Below are positions 11,334 to 21,553 of a stretch of DNA of 64,000 nt, in pieces. Every line of letters begins with the position of its first letter. The first letter of the stretch is position 1. This DNA is from Oikopleura dioica (Eukaryota > Chordata > Appendicularia > Copelata > Oikopleuridae). A model generated the notes under the pieces. The model did no database searches. It worked only from the letters and a program-made list of their open reading frames with translations, and had not been told where the DNA came from. A program made the position numbers and the translations under genes. The stretch spans positions 6,572,001 to 6,636,000 of the forward strand of contig OU015569.1 of NCBI GenBank assembly GCA_907165135.1, written 5' to 3'.

Positions 11334-12261
11334 TCTTAATAGGAATCTCTGTTAGAAATGAAGCTCTGGCTGGCGAAGGACGGGCATAAGAATGGCTGGT
11401 ATGGGCGCACAGGTCCGTTTTTATCTCCAATACGAATGTTCTTGAATTCGCGCGACCAACAAATAACAGTCAAGATCATTAGTAAGAATGGATCATCCAG
11501 CAATCATCTCAAATACTGTCATAAGCGCGCAAATTTACTCTTCAGGAAAGCTGCTCTAACTCTGAGTGCAAAAAATGAGGATTTGGCGTTTGACCAATGA
11601 GCGTCAGCGCGCTCGAAGCAGCGCGAGAATTTCTTTTCGTTCTTACGATGAGAAATTAGAGAAATCAAATCAAGATTACCCGCAGGATCGTGCTTAAATT
11701 TTATCTAAAAGAGGTTTATTTTTTCCAATTGCTAGTTTATTTGCTTAATTCATCCACAATTTAACGTTTAAGTTTCCATAGTTTCAAAAACTCTGAAAAT
11801 AAGAAAAGTCAGTCAAGAAATTCTCTCATAATTTGCGGTCCTTCGTAGGAAATACGATATTTTCTTCCCAACAAGCCTTTATTTGCAGATTGATCAGATA
11901 TGAATGCAAACAATAAGTGCATTTTTCCGTCTACAGCAAAACTCAGCGTTAATAGATTTCCCATTCATAGATTCATACTCAATTTCTCCTTTTTTTTTCA
12001 AAAGCAAAAGTCCGAGTTTTTCTCCAATGATCAATATTTGTGCAGTGAGAGAATATTGATTGCACCTTTCTGGTTGAATACTGTCTCGATTCTCGATCGC
12101 AATTCTCCATTTTTTCAATTGAAATTCGTTCAATTGGGATTGTACTAAATGTACTGGGTTACGATTGAGGAAATAGTTAATCGAGCAAATTTATGAAGCA
12201 CGGGGAAAGAGAGCAGCTGCAATTTCTGTCGAGCAGCTTTTTCGACAGAAGCGCGACGACG
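11334..12261. other. Divergent intergenic region (RG gene / SGMS)
   Basis: About 930 nt between a minus-strand and a plus-strand gene, so it should contain both promoters. Short ORFs at 11358-11600 (+) and 11894-12148 (both strands) show no recognisable protein features and are not called. Confidence 0.5.
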
Positions 12262-14361
12262 ATGACAAACGAAAACACAGAAATCATTATCGAGTCTGGC
12301 ACCTCGACAGAACAAGGTACACAACGCGTTAGTTGATTACTGCCAGTCGAGCTCACCGCGATTTTTAAGGGTCTTCTTCGAACGATGAGCCCTCGGTCAA
12401 GTGCCGGAAGAATACCGCCGCCCCCACAGCCGAAACTCGCCAAAGCGATTCAGGTAACAATCAAATCCTAAAGCCGAATTAGGTGTGAATTAATACGCTG
12501 CCAAGAAACACAACTCGAGCCACAAATATTTGCAAAAAAGCATGATTTTATGGCCCCGCATAACATTTGGAGTATTTCTCGATCTGGAAGGCGTTTCTCT
12601 TCGACTCTACTGTAGAATTAACTCGCGCTTTTCAATTTTTATAAATCGAGAAACAAGGGATCTATCAAGGTAAACAAAGTGAAACGAACAGATAAAAAAG
12701 ATTGGATTTGAGCCTTTTGCACCATAAAAAGTGTTTTATATGAATCAGGAATCTGCGAACATGAGAAGTTGAGGTAGATTTGCTTTCGACATTATTCTTA
12801 TTAATTTGAGCTCATTCAAGCGTTCTTTAATTTTGAAAAAATTAGATTTGGCTATCAATTGTCAATTGAAGTGCCTAGTAGTCTTGAAAAGTATTCTTTT
12901 ATTTGGTTGAAATAATAGCCTCGGCGTAAATGGCTAAAGCGCATTGTTATGAATGAGAAGAGCGTTTTTTCTTGATCTCGGCGCGTGGTCAAGAGAGCGA
13001 GCAGCCAACTTGCTCGAAAGGAAGAAAACGATTTTTACGAGCTTCAGAAAAATTACGATATTGAGAGAGACGAATCAATTCTCACAATTTTTTTGTTCAG
13101 ACTCTTTTCATGAAGAAGACGAAAGTGATCGAGCGATGCTGATACAGAGATCCAGTGCCAGAAGACGGCAGAAGGAGTCCACGTCAAAGTTTAAATCGCC
13201 ACAAAAGAGATACGTCCCAGAATGGTGGAAAACATTTGTCATTTTAATCTACTTGCAATGCTGTCTGTTTCTGATGACGGTGACGGAAGCAATCGTCCAC
13301 GACAAAGTGCCAGGTATTCAACCCTGTTCATTTTTCGGCTTTTTGACTTGTTTAGATCAAAACACCACTGCTCCTCTTCCTGATATCGCATGGGAATTGA
13401 CCGCAAAGTGGCCCTTCGAGACTGAATTTGGGAATCACCTCTGTTTCAAACTTACAGAAATCATTATTCTCTGCCTCACAGTTCTAGGTAAAAAACACCT
13501 TCTTTTTCACAAAATTACGAATGATTTAGCTCATCTCCACTTTATCACTCATGTTCACTTCTCGATCGTCTTTCGTCGCTGGTTATTTCACGTCGGAACA
13601 GGTTTTGCTCGCTCTCCTGCATTTTTGCTAAATGTTATTAGTCTATCTGTACAGAGTGCTGACTATCTCCGTCACAATCCTTCCAGTGCCCAAGTTACCG
13701 CCGAACCACTGCATGCCAAAGACGGACGGCTCGGTCGAACAGATTCTCCAAAGAGCATGGAAGACACTCTCTGGCGCAGGGATGGAAATCTGAGCGGCAC
13801 GGCACGGCACGGCACAGCGGCATGGACATGACTGGCATGAATATGTGTGGGTAAGTCATTATTATAGCCGTCTGAGCTTTTCTTATATAATATTCAGTGA
13901 TTACATGTACTCTGGTCACACTTCGATCATCACTTCTTCGGCGCTCTTCATTTTGGAGTATTCTCCGCGCCGCTGGTGGGTCTACCACTACATCGTTCAA
14001 ATTGCCGCCATCATCGGCGTTTTTTGCATTCTAGTCGCTCATGAGGTACCATCACTTATTCCCTTTTCGTTCCTCCTATTTACCAATTCAGCACTACACG
14101 ATCGACATAATCATTGCTTATTACATCGTGTCCAACCATTTCTGGATGTATCACACGATGGCCGCTATTCCTGACGTAACGAGTCCTACTGGGTCATCTA
14201 CTCGGGTCCCGCTCACCCGAGCCTGGTGGTGGCGCATTTTCAGATTCATGGAAGTGAACGTTCCAAGCCCGCTGCCGATCGCGCACGAGAATCCGCTTCT
14301 TCGCGTGCATCGCTATTTAAAAACATTCACAGCGAAGACGCAGCCTCTAAGTCCGATCTAA
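12262..14361 (+). CDS. SGMS2: Sphingomyelin synthase (SMS family)
   Basis: Start at 12262 (MTNENTEIIIESG). A long intron (about 12453-13101) is followed by a cytoplasmic linker, then WWKTFVILIYLQCC (TM1), PLPDIAW, VGTVYLYR, a TILPVP loop, and the catalytic blocks CGDYMYSGHTSII and HYTIDIIIAYYIVSNHFW. The His of SGHT and the His and Asp of HYTID form the expected H-H-D triad. EYSPRRWWVYH and AWWWRIF match SGMS2 EYSPRRLWWYH and RVWWYRPF. The enzyme moves phosphocholine from phosphatidylcholine to ceramide at Golgi or plasma membrane; an SGMS1 or ceramide-phosphoethanolamine activity cannot be excluded. A 37-nt intron (13781-13817) needs GA-AG borders and is mostly GGCAC repeats. Confidence 0.93.
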
Positions 14362-14421
14362 CTCGAGCTCTGAATGTCTGAATGAAACTGAAGTAGCCAT
14401 GAAACACACACAAGCGCCTGG

Positions 14422-14728
14422 TTATTTGTATGATGCCTTTTGCTGACGGGTATTTATTTTTCTTGTAGGTATTGCCAATTTATTTTCTCCCGAAAGTAAC
14501 CAGACGCGTGTCAATTTATCTTTACTTTTATCAATCCTAGTTCCAAGCTCTTGTATCTGTTCCTGTATTATATTTTTCTTTGGGCGAGATAACGACTTTC
14601 CCCGTGTTGAGTATCTCACTCTCTTCTCAAGGTACAAAGATCTTCTGGTTCCGACAAAACTCTTCTTCGCTTTCCTGTTTATTCCTTTTCGAAAACAAGA
14701 CCTCTTTACTGAAACTCTTTCCGCTCAT
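14422..14728 (-). CDS. Possible small basic protein
   Basis: A possible two-exon gene: ATG at 14728 gives MSGKSFSKEVLFSKRN, a 40-nt GT-AG intron follows, and the second exon continues with PKKNIIQEQIQELGTRIDK and ends KINTRQQKASYK at 14422. The product would be about 90 residues, basic, with a short helical heptad-like segment. No family is recognised. The intron size fits the genome, and the gene lies tail-to-tail with SGMS 60 nt away. It could still be a chance ORF. Confidence 0.4.
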
Positions 14729-15416
14729 TTTGTCACATAACCTCACCACAGGTTGGTGATCCTATTTTCGATTATGCAAGTTCAACGCGAAGAATAGTAC
14801 ATTACAGATGATCCGCTCCTTGAAGCCAACAAGGAGTCCGTAAATCTGAGTATTTATTGGCAAGTGTTTTTACTGATATGCTATAACTTTAATTCTTCAT
14901 TCTTCCTTTGTCTTATATTTTTTCTGTTCATACATTATATATTTTCTGCTGTATATCGAACTTTTCTTAAATACCTAACAAACAACGATGACCTAATAAA
15001 TACTTCAAATAAAGTTATATCTTTCTAAAAGGAATGTTTCCACCTTCTGATGGATATTCCTTTCGCCTTCGAGAATTTCAGCATTGCGCAGTCTGCATGA
15101 AAATTGAGACTTCAAAAAGGGATTTCTGTTGGTGAAATATTGAGAATCTCTTTCTTCTAGTGCACACCTGACTCTTAAGGGAATCAAGATGAATTTAAAT
15201 ATCGGACGGAAAAGATCTACTAGTAGAAGGTTGTCTTATTAGCATCAGATTGGATCATTTATCTCAATCAGCGGGATGACCAGTTCCGATCTTGGTGGTT
15301 ATCACCTGCGCAACCGAACTTTTTCGGTGTCTGCTTATTGATCACTTTACGCCCTCTTTCGGTTGATCTTATACATTTAATCGGGCACTGAGCCCACACT
15401 CTATCAAAAAACTAAA
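14729..15416. other. Intergenic upstream of the tandem pair
   Basis: About 690 nt of AT-rich sequence before the intronless gene at 15417. A minus-strand ORF at 15005-15187 has no protein-like features. The region presumably holds the promoter of the plus-strand gene; no clear TATA box or motif was identified. Confidence 0.45.
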
Positions 15417-16151
15417 ATGTCAGACAATATCTACTTGAAATATGACGGCTTCGAAGGATACCCAAACTTCCAGATTCGATTGAATCCGATGGGTACAAAA
15501 GACTGCGACTTCGAGCTGTCCTGCAAATGCAAATTCCGAGTTCCAGATATTCCTCTCAGAGATGCGACTTGTGAAGGAACGCTCATCGAAGACATCTACC
15601 AAGGACTACCGATCTTCTTGGCCGGCCTGTACAAAGGGGAAGTCGTCCAGAAAGAGGAATCGCTGTGGAATGTTCCCGATTTCAAACCTGCAAAGCATCT
15701 CTTTTGCCCGAAAGATGAGGGGCAGGTACAGCACGTCAAGGAATTCGTCGAGCAAAGACGGGCAATGCTCATTGAGTCTGGAGGGAAAGAAATGGAGAAC
15801 TGCAATTGCTGCCTCTACGGCAACGACACATTGCAGACGATGATGCACCTGATTATTTTCCGAAGCACAGTCCAAGGATCCTCCCACTCGTCAACATCCA
15901 GAGACTTGACTTCGGCAACGAAAACAGCGAGGAAGGGCCCGCGCCTACCAAAGGCCGTCAAGAAAGTGCTCCAGAAGGCTCACAAGGATCTCGAAGCCGC
16001 GACAAAGCCATACACGTCTGATGAAAAGATGGCAGAGCTGTTCAAAGAGACCGTCGGAGTCAAGCCACAGAAGAAATTGATCAAGAAGAAGCCGAATCAA
16101 GGAAAAGCACCAAATAACATCCGCAAGACGAAGAAGCCAGCACGTCTATGA
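15417..16151 (+). CDS. Unknown Cys-containing protein, tandem copy 1 (intronless)
   Basis: A single uninterrupted 244-codon ORF beginning MSDNIYLKYDGFEGYPNF. The N-terminal two thirds carry conserved cysteines (ELSCKCKF, DATCEGT, HLFCPKDE, ENCNCCLYGN), suggestive of metal binding or disulfides. The C-terminal third is very lysine-rich (RKGPRLPKAVKKVLQKAHK, KKLIKKKPNQGK, RKTKKPARL). No signal peptide or TM segment is visible. A paralogue at 16719 matches along its whole length and even in the 3' UTR (AAAATAAACCAAGA), so this is a tandem duplication. Unlike its neighbours it has no intron at all. I do not recognise the family. Confidence 0.8.
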   Translation: MSDNIYLKYDGFEGYPNFQIRLNPMGTKDCDFELSCKCKFRVPDIPLRDATCEGTLIEDIYQGLPIFLAGLYKGEVVQKEESLWNVPDFKPAKHLFCPKDEGQVQHVKEFVEQRRAMLIESGGKEMENCNCCLYGNDTLQTMMHLIIFRSTVQGSSHSSTSRDLTSATKTARKGPRLPKAVKKVLQKAHKDLEAATKPYTSDEKMAELFKETVGVKPQKKLIKKKPNQGKAPNNIRKTKKPARL

Positions 16152-16718
16152 GAAGTTTTCCGTCAGATCGAAACTGCCACTTGTCTACCTGTACTATTCT
16201 ATTCCATACTAAAAATAAACCAAGAGGAACGGTCAACTCATGGTAATAATAATATTATTAAATTTGTAGAAACTCTCTCCGATGGAGTTCATAAGTCTTT
16301 TCCATGGCCTGATAATTTTAGACTAAAAACTTTTAGTTCGCGTAGATGAGGTTTCAATTTGAGCGGGGTTACTCTCTTGCGCTCGGGCGTTATTGTGTGG
16401 TAGCGCGATGTGGTGTCGCCCGAAACTGTGTGTCCATCCCGATCGCTCATGTTTTGAGTGCTGATTGGCTGTGATTTTAATAATCGGCCCTTATTGGGCA
16501 ACTAAGAAATCTTATTGCAATTCCCGAAAGAAAAAGCAACTCCTGGATCAATTCAAAGAGAGCCGAAGTAGGGGGTGACCTTGTTAATTCTAGAGTAGGT
16601 TCATGTATTGCCTTTCATTTCGGGTAAGGCTGAGCGTCCCCACAAATTGTAGGCTACAACGAGCAAGGCACGTGCACCTACTTACAGGATGAACAAGGTC
16701 ACCGTCAATTACATTAAA
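16152..16718. other. Spacer between the two tandem copies
   Basis: About 570 nt containing the copy 1 3' UTR and the copy 2 upstream region. A minus-strand ORF (16289-16501) lacks recognisable features. An in-frame ATG 30 nt upstream of the called copy 2 start (16689) exists but has no counterpart in copy 1. Confidence 0.45.
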
Positions 16719-17799
16719 ATGTCGGACAATATTGTCAATATGTTCGTGAAATTCAATGGCTTCGAAGGATTCCCTGACTTCCAGATTCGGATGAATCAGA
16801 TGGGAACTGGCGACTGCGATTTCGAGCTCTCCTGCAAATGCAAATTTCGAGTTCCAGACATTCCTCTCAGAGACGCCACTTGTGAAGGGACACTCATGGA
16901 AGACATCTACAGAGGACTTATGACATTCTTGGCCTGTGTGTACAAAGGAGAAATCGTCCAGAGAGAGCAATCTCTTTGGAAGGACCCAGATTTCGTTCCT
17001 GCAAAGCATCTCTTTTGCCCTGAAGATGAGCAGCAAGTGGAGCACGTCAAGGAATTCATCGCGAAAAGACGGGCAATGCTCATGACGACTGGAGGCAAAG
17101 AAATGGAGAACTGCAACTGCTGTCTTTTTGGAAACGATACAATGCAGACTATGGGTCGAAACAGACTACCACTATAGACTGGACTTCAGCATGATTTGTT
17201 GATTTTTGTCCAAATTTCTACCCCTGTTACAGACAATAATGCACATGGTTCTTTTCACAAACACCGTTCAAGGCGCTTCTCCCTCTTCAACATCAAGCAA
17301 CTTTGCTCCGGCGACGAAAACATCGAGGAAGGGCCCGCGCCTACCAAAGGCACGTTTTTAAATGTTCTAATTTTGTAGCCCTGTTCTAAGTAATAATCAT
17401 TTACTTTTACAAAAAAAAAGCGTGAAAGGCTGTCAAGAAAGTCCTGCAGAAGGCGCACAAGAATCTCGAAGCGGCGACTAACCCATTTACTTCTGATGAA
17501 AAAATGGCAGAGCTGTTCAAGGCAGAGTTGCAAAATCTAATAGATTGCCGATTGTATTTTTAGCTGATTTAATACTATTAATTATTACTAATTTATAAGT
17601 AGTACATAATTTAAAACTATGTACTATAGTTACTATAATACTATAAAATTTATAGTATAAATTACTAAATTTTCAACTCTGGTCCAAGGAGGCTGAAATC
17701 AACGAAGATAAAGGCCCGAAAAGTGCATCGAAGAAAAAGCAGAAGCAAGGAAAGACACCGAACAACACCCGCAAGACAAAGAAGCCGACACGCCTCTAA
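16719..17799 (+). CDS. Unknown Cys-containing protein, tandem copy 2 (three introns)
   Basis: The start at 16719 was chosen because MSDN matches copy 1. It is collinear with copy 1: FELSCKCKFRVPDIPLRDAT, KHLFCPEDE, MENCNCCLFGNDTMQ, then after introns MVLFTNTVQG, KGPRLPK, AVKKVLQKAHKN, MAELFK, and the Lys-rich end GKTPNNTRKTKKPTRL. Alignment with the intronless copy fixes three introns: 17148-17232 (borders read AC-AG), 17350-17428 (GC-AG) and 17522-17688 (GC-AG, a mobile element). Each is flanked by a short direct repeat, so they look like insertions rather than losses in copy 1. The coding sequence appears intact if all three are removed; otherwise stops arise. Function unknown. Confidence 0.72.
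17523..17681 (+). mobile_element. 159-bp palindromic MITE-like element forming an intron
   Basis: The ends are inverted repeats: CAGAGTTGCAAAAT at 17523-17536 and ATTTTCAACTCTG at 17669-17681 (13 bp with one extra base). The flanks are GTTCAAGG (17515-17522) and GTCCAAGG (17682-17689), an 8-bp duplication with 7/8 identity, typical of hAT-type insertion. The interior is AT-rich and strongly self-complementary (ACTATGTACTATAGT, TATAGTATAAATTACT), so it would fold into a hairpin. It has no coding capacity. It lies exactly where copy 2 needs an intron and copy 1 has none. Confidence 0.8.
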
Positions 17800-18037
17800 G
17801 AATTTTCCCCAAACTGTGTCACTGCCCCTTATCTTGCATAGCTTGATAGCATACCGAAAATAAACCAAGATTAACACAGACCAAGAGGGAGAATACTTCC
17901 GAAGAATTCAAACTCTTTTGTTAGCATGTTTTACAGAAAATAATTATCTTATTCATAATTTGTAGGAACAGACGGTGCAGGACCAATAATCGAAATTGTC
18001 GATGATTTCTAGACACTTTTTCACAAGAAAAAAGTTT

Positions 18038-18110
18038 TGACCACGATGGGACTCGAACCCACAACTTCCTGATTCGAAGTCAGACGCCATATCCATTAGG
18101 CCACGCGGCC
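18038..18110 (-). tRNA. tRNA-Arg (anticodon UCG)
   Basis: On the minus strand the sequence starts GGCCGCGTGGCCTAATGGAT (acceptor stem and D arm), has the anticodon arm CTGACTTCGAATCAG with anticodon TCG, and the T arm GTGGGTTCGAGTCCCAT, ending CGTGGTC that pairs with the 5' end. This closely matches animal tRNA-Arg(UCG). There is no intron, and the 3' CCA is not encoded, as expected in eukaryotes. It reads CGA codons, and CGG by wobble if modified. Confidence 0.96.
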
Positions 18111-18452
18111 GCTGGAAGCCGAGCAGAATCTAGAGTACAAATATATAAATACAAAGCATTTTAGAGAATAATGGTAGATATCCGATAATCTCGGAAGTCA
18201 AAAGTCAAAAAGACGCTGGATCCGAGAAAGAACGGTAAAGCTGAAGCTTTAAATGTGATCATAAAATGAGCTCTCATTTTCTGTCAAAGCTTCTTCTTTA
18301 TCAAATTCTTTCTGCCAAAAAATTTCTGCAAAGCTGTTTTATCTGGAGTTGCAGAAAAAGATCTTGATCCCGAGAGTCTGTGAATGATTTACTGAGCAAG
18401 CAAAAGAAGGCATGAGTCAATAATAACCTGGGGCGTAAAGAGAGAGCGGAAA
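18111..18452. other. Intergenic between tRNA and DCXR
   Basis: About 340 nt upstream of DCXR and of the divergent tRNA. No ORF or clear motif seen. Confidence 0.45.
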
Positions 18453-19629
18453 ATGGACTTTTCGGGACGAAAAATCGTAGTTACTGGAGCAGGAAGTGGT
18501 TGGATAGTTAATTTTACGAGTTTTATTGGGTGCATATAATTAGATGATCTTATTTCTAATTTAGATCTAACTAGAAATGATCGTCAGTAAGACCACTAAA
18601 AAGGAAAGGGGATAGGACGAGGAATTGCGCAGAAACTCGTTCAACTAGGAGCATCCGTATACGGTAGACATCTTGGCATAAGTACCAACTAAAGGAATCT
18701 CTAGCTGTCTCACGAACACAGTCTGATCTTGATGGCCTCAAAGCAGAGTTAGGAGAGAGGCTGATTCCGATCCAATGCGACGTCTCAAGCTGGAACGATA
18801 TCGATCAAAAACTCGGAGCACTAGAAGGATAGGGCTGATTTGTGTAAAATTAATCATGCAAATATGTACTGTTTAATACAATTAAATCGAGCTTGAATGA
18901 GGGATCGACGGACTCGTGAACAACGCTGCTGTGGCGATTTGTCGACCATTTTTGGAAGCAACCGAGGCAGATTTCGATACCCAAATGAACATCAATGTAA
19001 AAGGTCATTCTTTTCTATATCAATGATGAATATTTTCGGACTAGGTGCGATGCACGTGGCTCAAGTAATCGGCAAAGATATGGCGAAACGGCAAAGAGGG
19101 TCGATTGTTAACATTTCTTCACAAGGAATGAGTTCAAGATAAACTTTTGGCAGATACTTGGCTAATTTATCAAGAATAATAAACGAACTCGAGCCTCAAG
19201 CTTCCCAAGCTGCCCTAGCAGATCACGTGGTCTATGGAATGACAAAAGCCTCCCTTGATATGCTCACGAAAATCATGGCGCTTGAGCTTGGTCCGCTCGG
19301 AATAAGGCAGGAGTTAACAAAGTATTCCCGAGCACCTTGTTGATTGCTCTTTTTAAACTTCAAAACAGAACTAATGCTGTCAATCCGACGGTGGTTATGA
19401 CTGCGATGGCGAAAGTAGGATGGTCTGACCCAGCTAAGGCAGGTCCTATGCTTGCCAAAATTCCACTCGGCCGATTTGCTGAGGTCGAAGACGTAGTAGG
19501 GCCGGTGCTATATCTTCTTTCAGGTAGCAAATTAGCTTCAAATTCAAAAATATATATGCAATTTAAGACCTTTCTTCAATGGTTAATGGAACAACTCATC
19601 CAATCGATGGAGGATTTTTAGCTCAGTAA
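18453..19629 (+). CDS. DCXR: L-xylulose reductase (dicarbonyl/L-xylulose reductase, SDR)
   Basis: Start at 18453 ([16 protein letters not shown]). Exons give the SDR cofactor motif TGAGSGIGRG, the NADPH-binding VSRTQSDL (human DCXR VSRTQADL), NNAAVA, the catalytic serine strand [22 protein letters not shown] holding the catalytic Tyr and Lys (YxxxK), [20 protein letters not shown] and [12 protein letters not shown], with a C-terminus [11 protein letters not shown]. The order and spacing match DCXR, which reduces L-xylulose and alpha-dicarbonyls with NADPH. About six short introns interrupt it. The first intron joins correctly only with a GG donor or a GG acceptor. Confidence 0.93.
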
Positions 19630-20069
19630 GTGAAAATGATATAGTACTTAGCTTCATCCTGCATAATAAACCGAAAAAACGAAACAAGATAAATTATGGC
19701 TTTGATATTGTCTTAATGATCAGGACTGACATACTTTGAGATGGAGAATCCTATATAAATGTGTTATTTCTACTAGCTTCAAGAGCTCAATCGGTGGGTC
19801 AATCAAGCAACAAGCAGAACAAATAGATATAAACTCGAGAAGTTCAAGGAGTTCTAATCAGTTGACTTGGTAACCTATTGATACAATATGAAGTGCTCAT
19901 TCACAATGAGGCTCGAATTAGTCAGTCTCCAACTTTTACGACTTCAATAAGGGTAGCTTTTATCCCTAGCATAGAGACTGAGTCTATTTCTCGTTTCGTC
20001 ACACTTTCTGAGCACAATTACGATTTTGAGGATACAAAGAGAGACATAGAGAGAGAAGATAAGTGCAAC
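19630..20069. other. Intergenic upstream of membrane-protein gene
   Basis: About 440 nt with the DCXR 3' UTR. An ORF in frame with the next gene extends upstream to 19878, but its sequence looks like 5' UTR, so I start the next gene at the later ATG. Confidence 0.4.
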
Positions 20070-20979
20070 ATGAAGCGAGTGAAACTTATTTTTCTTGGGA
20101 TTATCATCATCGATAAAGGGAGCAAAAGAGCAATAAGTACTTAAATAGTTGATAAGATAGTCCGAAACATAAATGAATCACCGGTAAAGTGACCGACAAG
20201 ATAATCTTTAATGCGATTAAAGAGCTCATTCTCGCACTCGGCGGTTTTGGAATTTCTGCATATTTATACGCACAAGTCCCAGATCCTCGAAATGTGCTAT
20301 CAATGGTGCCACTCTGTTTTATGGGGTAAGACTCAGTTGTAGGAAGACACTCGATAAAAATAAACCATCAGGTACGCTGTGTTCGTAACACTCCTCGGAG
20401 CATTGGCAGGAAAATGCCAGAGCCACTGGCTTCTGCTCTTCCATCTTATTTTCGGCTTTATCGCCATCATTGGGTTCAGCGGAAGCACGGTTATCAGCGG
20501 AATGTGGCTTGGCAATAAAACTATAGTGGTAAGTTCTAAAACCAATGCCAATCATTAGAAATATCAATTTTCTAGCCGATATCAAGCTTGGACAATTCTA
20601 CACTGACTGCCTTCCGAGAAATCTGTAACCTAGACAACCTTGGCACGGATTTGGACAGGATAGAAGCTAACAACGGCACCGATACTGAAGAGCCATTTCC
20701 AGGTGCTTATGAGACAATAAGATAGTTAATCCCGCAACTCTCTGTTCAGGAATCAACGTTGACCGCAGCACTGTGCTTGACTTTATGGGGCTTTTCCGCC
20801 TTTGCGACGCCAGTGAATTGGCAACAGATATTATTCTCGGTCGAACTAGTGAAACAACCGCTTATCTTGTCAACATCATCATGGCTTTATGCATTTTTTC
20901 AGGAAGGGCTCAGAAAGTCTCCCGTCTATTGAGAAACCACAGAAACAATAGAAACTCTTCGTCACTAATCACAGTATAA
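20070..20979 (+). CDS. Multi-span membrane protein, tetraspan-like
   Basis: ATG at 20070 (MKRVKLIFLGIIII), continuing through a probable GA-AG intron (20112-20200) into IIFNAIKELILALGGFGI (TM1). Further hydrophobic segments are YAVFVTLLGALAG (TM2) and HLIFGFIAIIGFSGSTVI (TM3), then a loop with two or three N-glycosylation sequons (NST, NGT) and few cysteines, and a last hydrophobic stretch YLVNIIMALCIF. The layout of two close N-terminal helices, a third, a larger loop and a fourth resembles tetraspan proteins, but the CCG motif of true tetraspanins is absent. The C-terminus is basic and Ser/Asn-rich. Function not assigned. Confidence 0.6.
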
Positions 20980-21553
20980 GTAAATAGAGGAACTTGCTAT
21001 TTCAGGGAGCACTTATGTGAAAGCTCATCAAAAAATTGACTGATAGGTAAGTGATTAACTAACAACGTTCAGACTAATAAAAGACTGACGGGCCCAACTT
21101 CCTCAAGTGACGAGGACAAGTTGATTGTCTTAATGAGTTAATGGATCATAAAGATGATGTTCTCGCTTCAAGGGCCTACCGGACTAACGTTAAATACAAC
21201 AAGATTGCGTGGCAATATTTCTGAGCTTCATGAAGGGACCTGCTTCGTTTTTTATTCATTGACATTTATCACTGGAGTCTGCTTCATGAATGAAATCAAA
21301 ACATATGGCTGGTCGGCATAGAAAAGTTGGATCGTCTTAACAGCTTTCTATCACCCAGGTCGGTTTTTATCTGTTATGTGAACTGTATTTAATAAATAAA
21401 ATACACTGATATGGACCTTGATTTCAGCAGAAACACAATCTAAGAGGCAATTATATATTTTGTCGGGCACAGAACACACAGAACTAGAAACATAATACTT
21501 TTTGTAGGGCAGAATATAACATGTGAGAAAACTTTAGTTTGAAATTGAACGAT
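20980..21553. other. Intergenic, convergent 3' ends
   Basis: About 570 nt between the convergent 3' ends of the membrane-protein gene and phosphoglycerate mutase. AATAAATAAAATA near 21391 may be a polyadenylation signal. No gene seen. Confidence 0.45.

Noticed and set aside
11358-11600. Plus-strand ORF upstream of the RG gene
   Set aside because: No protein-like features and it lies in a divergent promoter region.
12953-13101. ORF extending upstream of the second SGMS exon
   Set aside because: Lies in the long first intron; the TTGTTCAG acceptor at 13101 gives the frame that matches the conserved exon.
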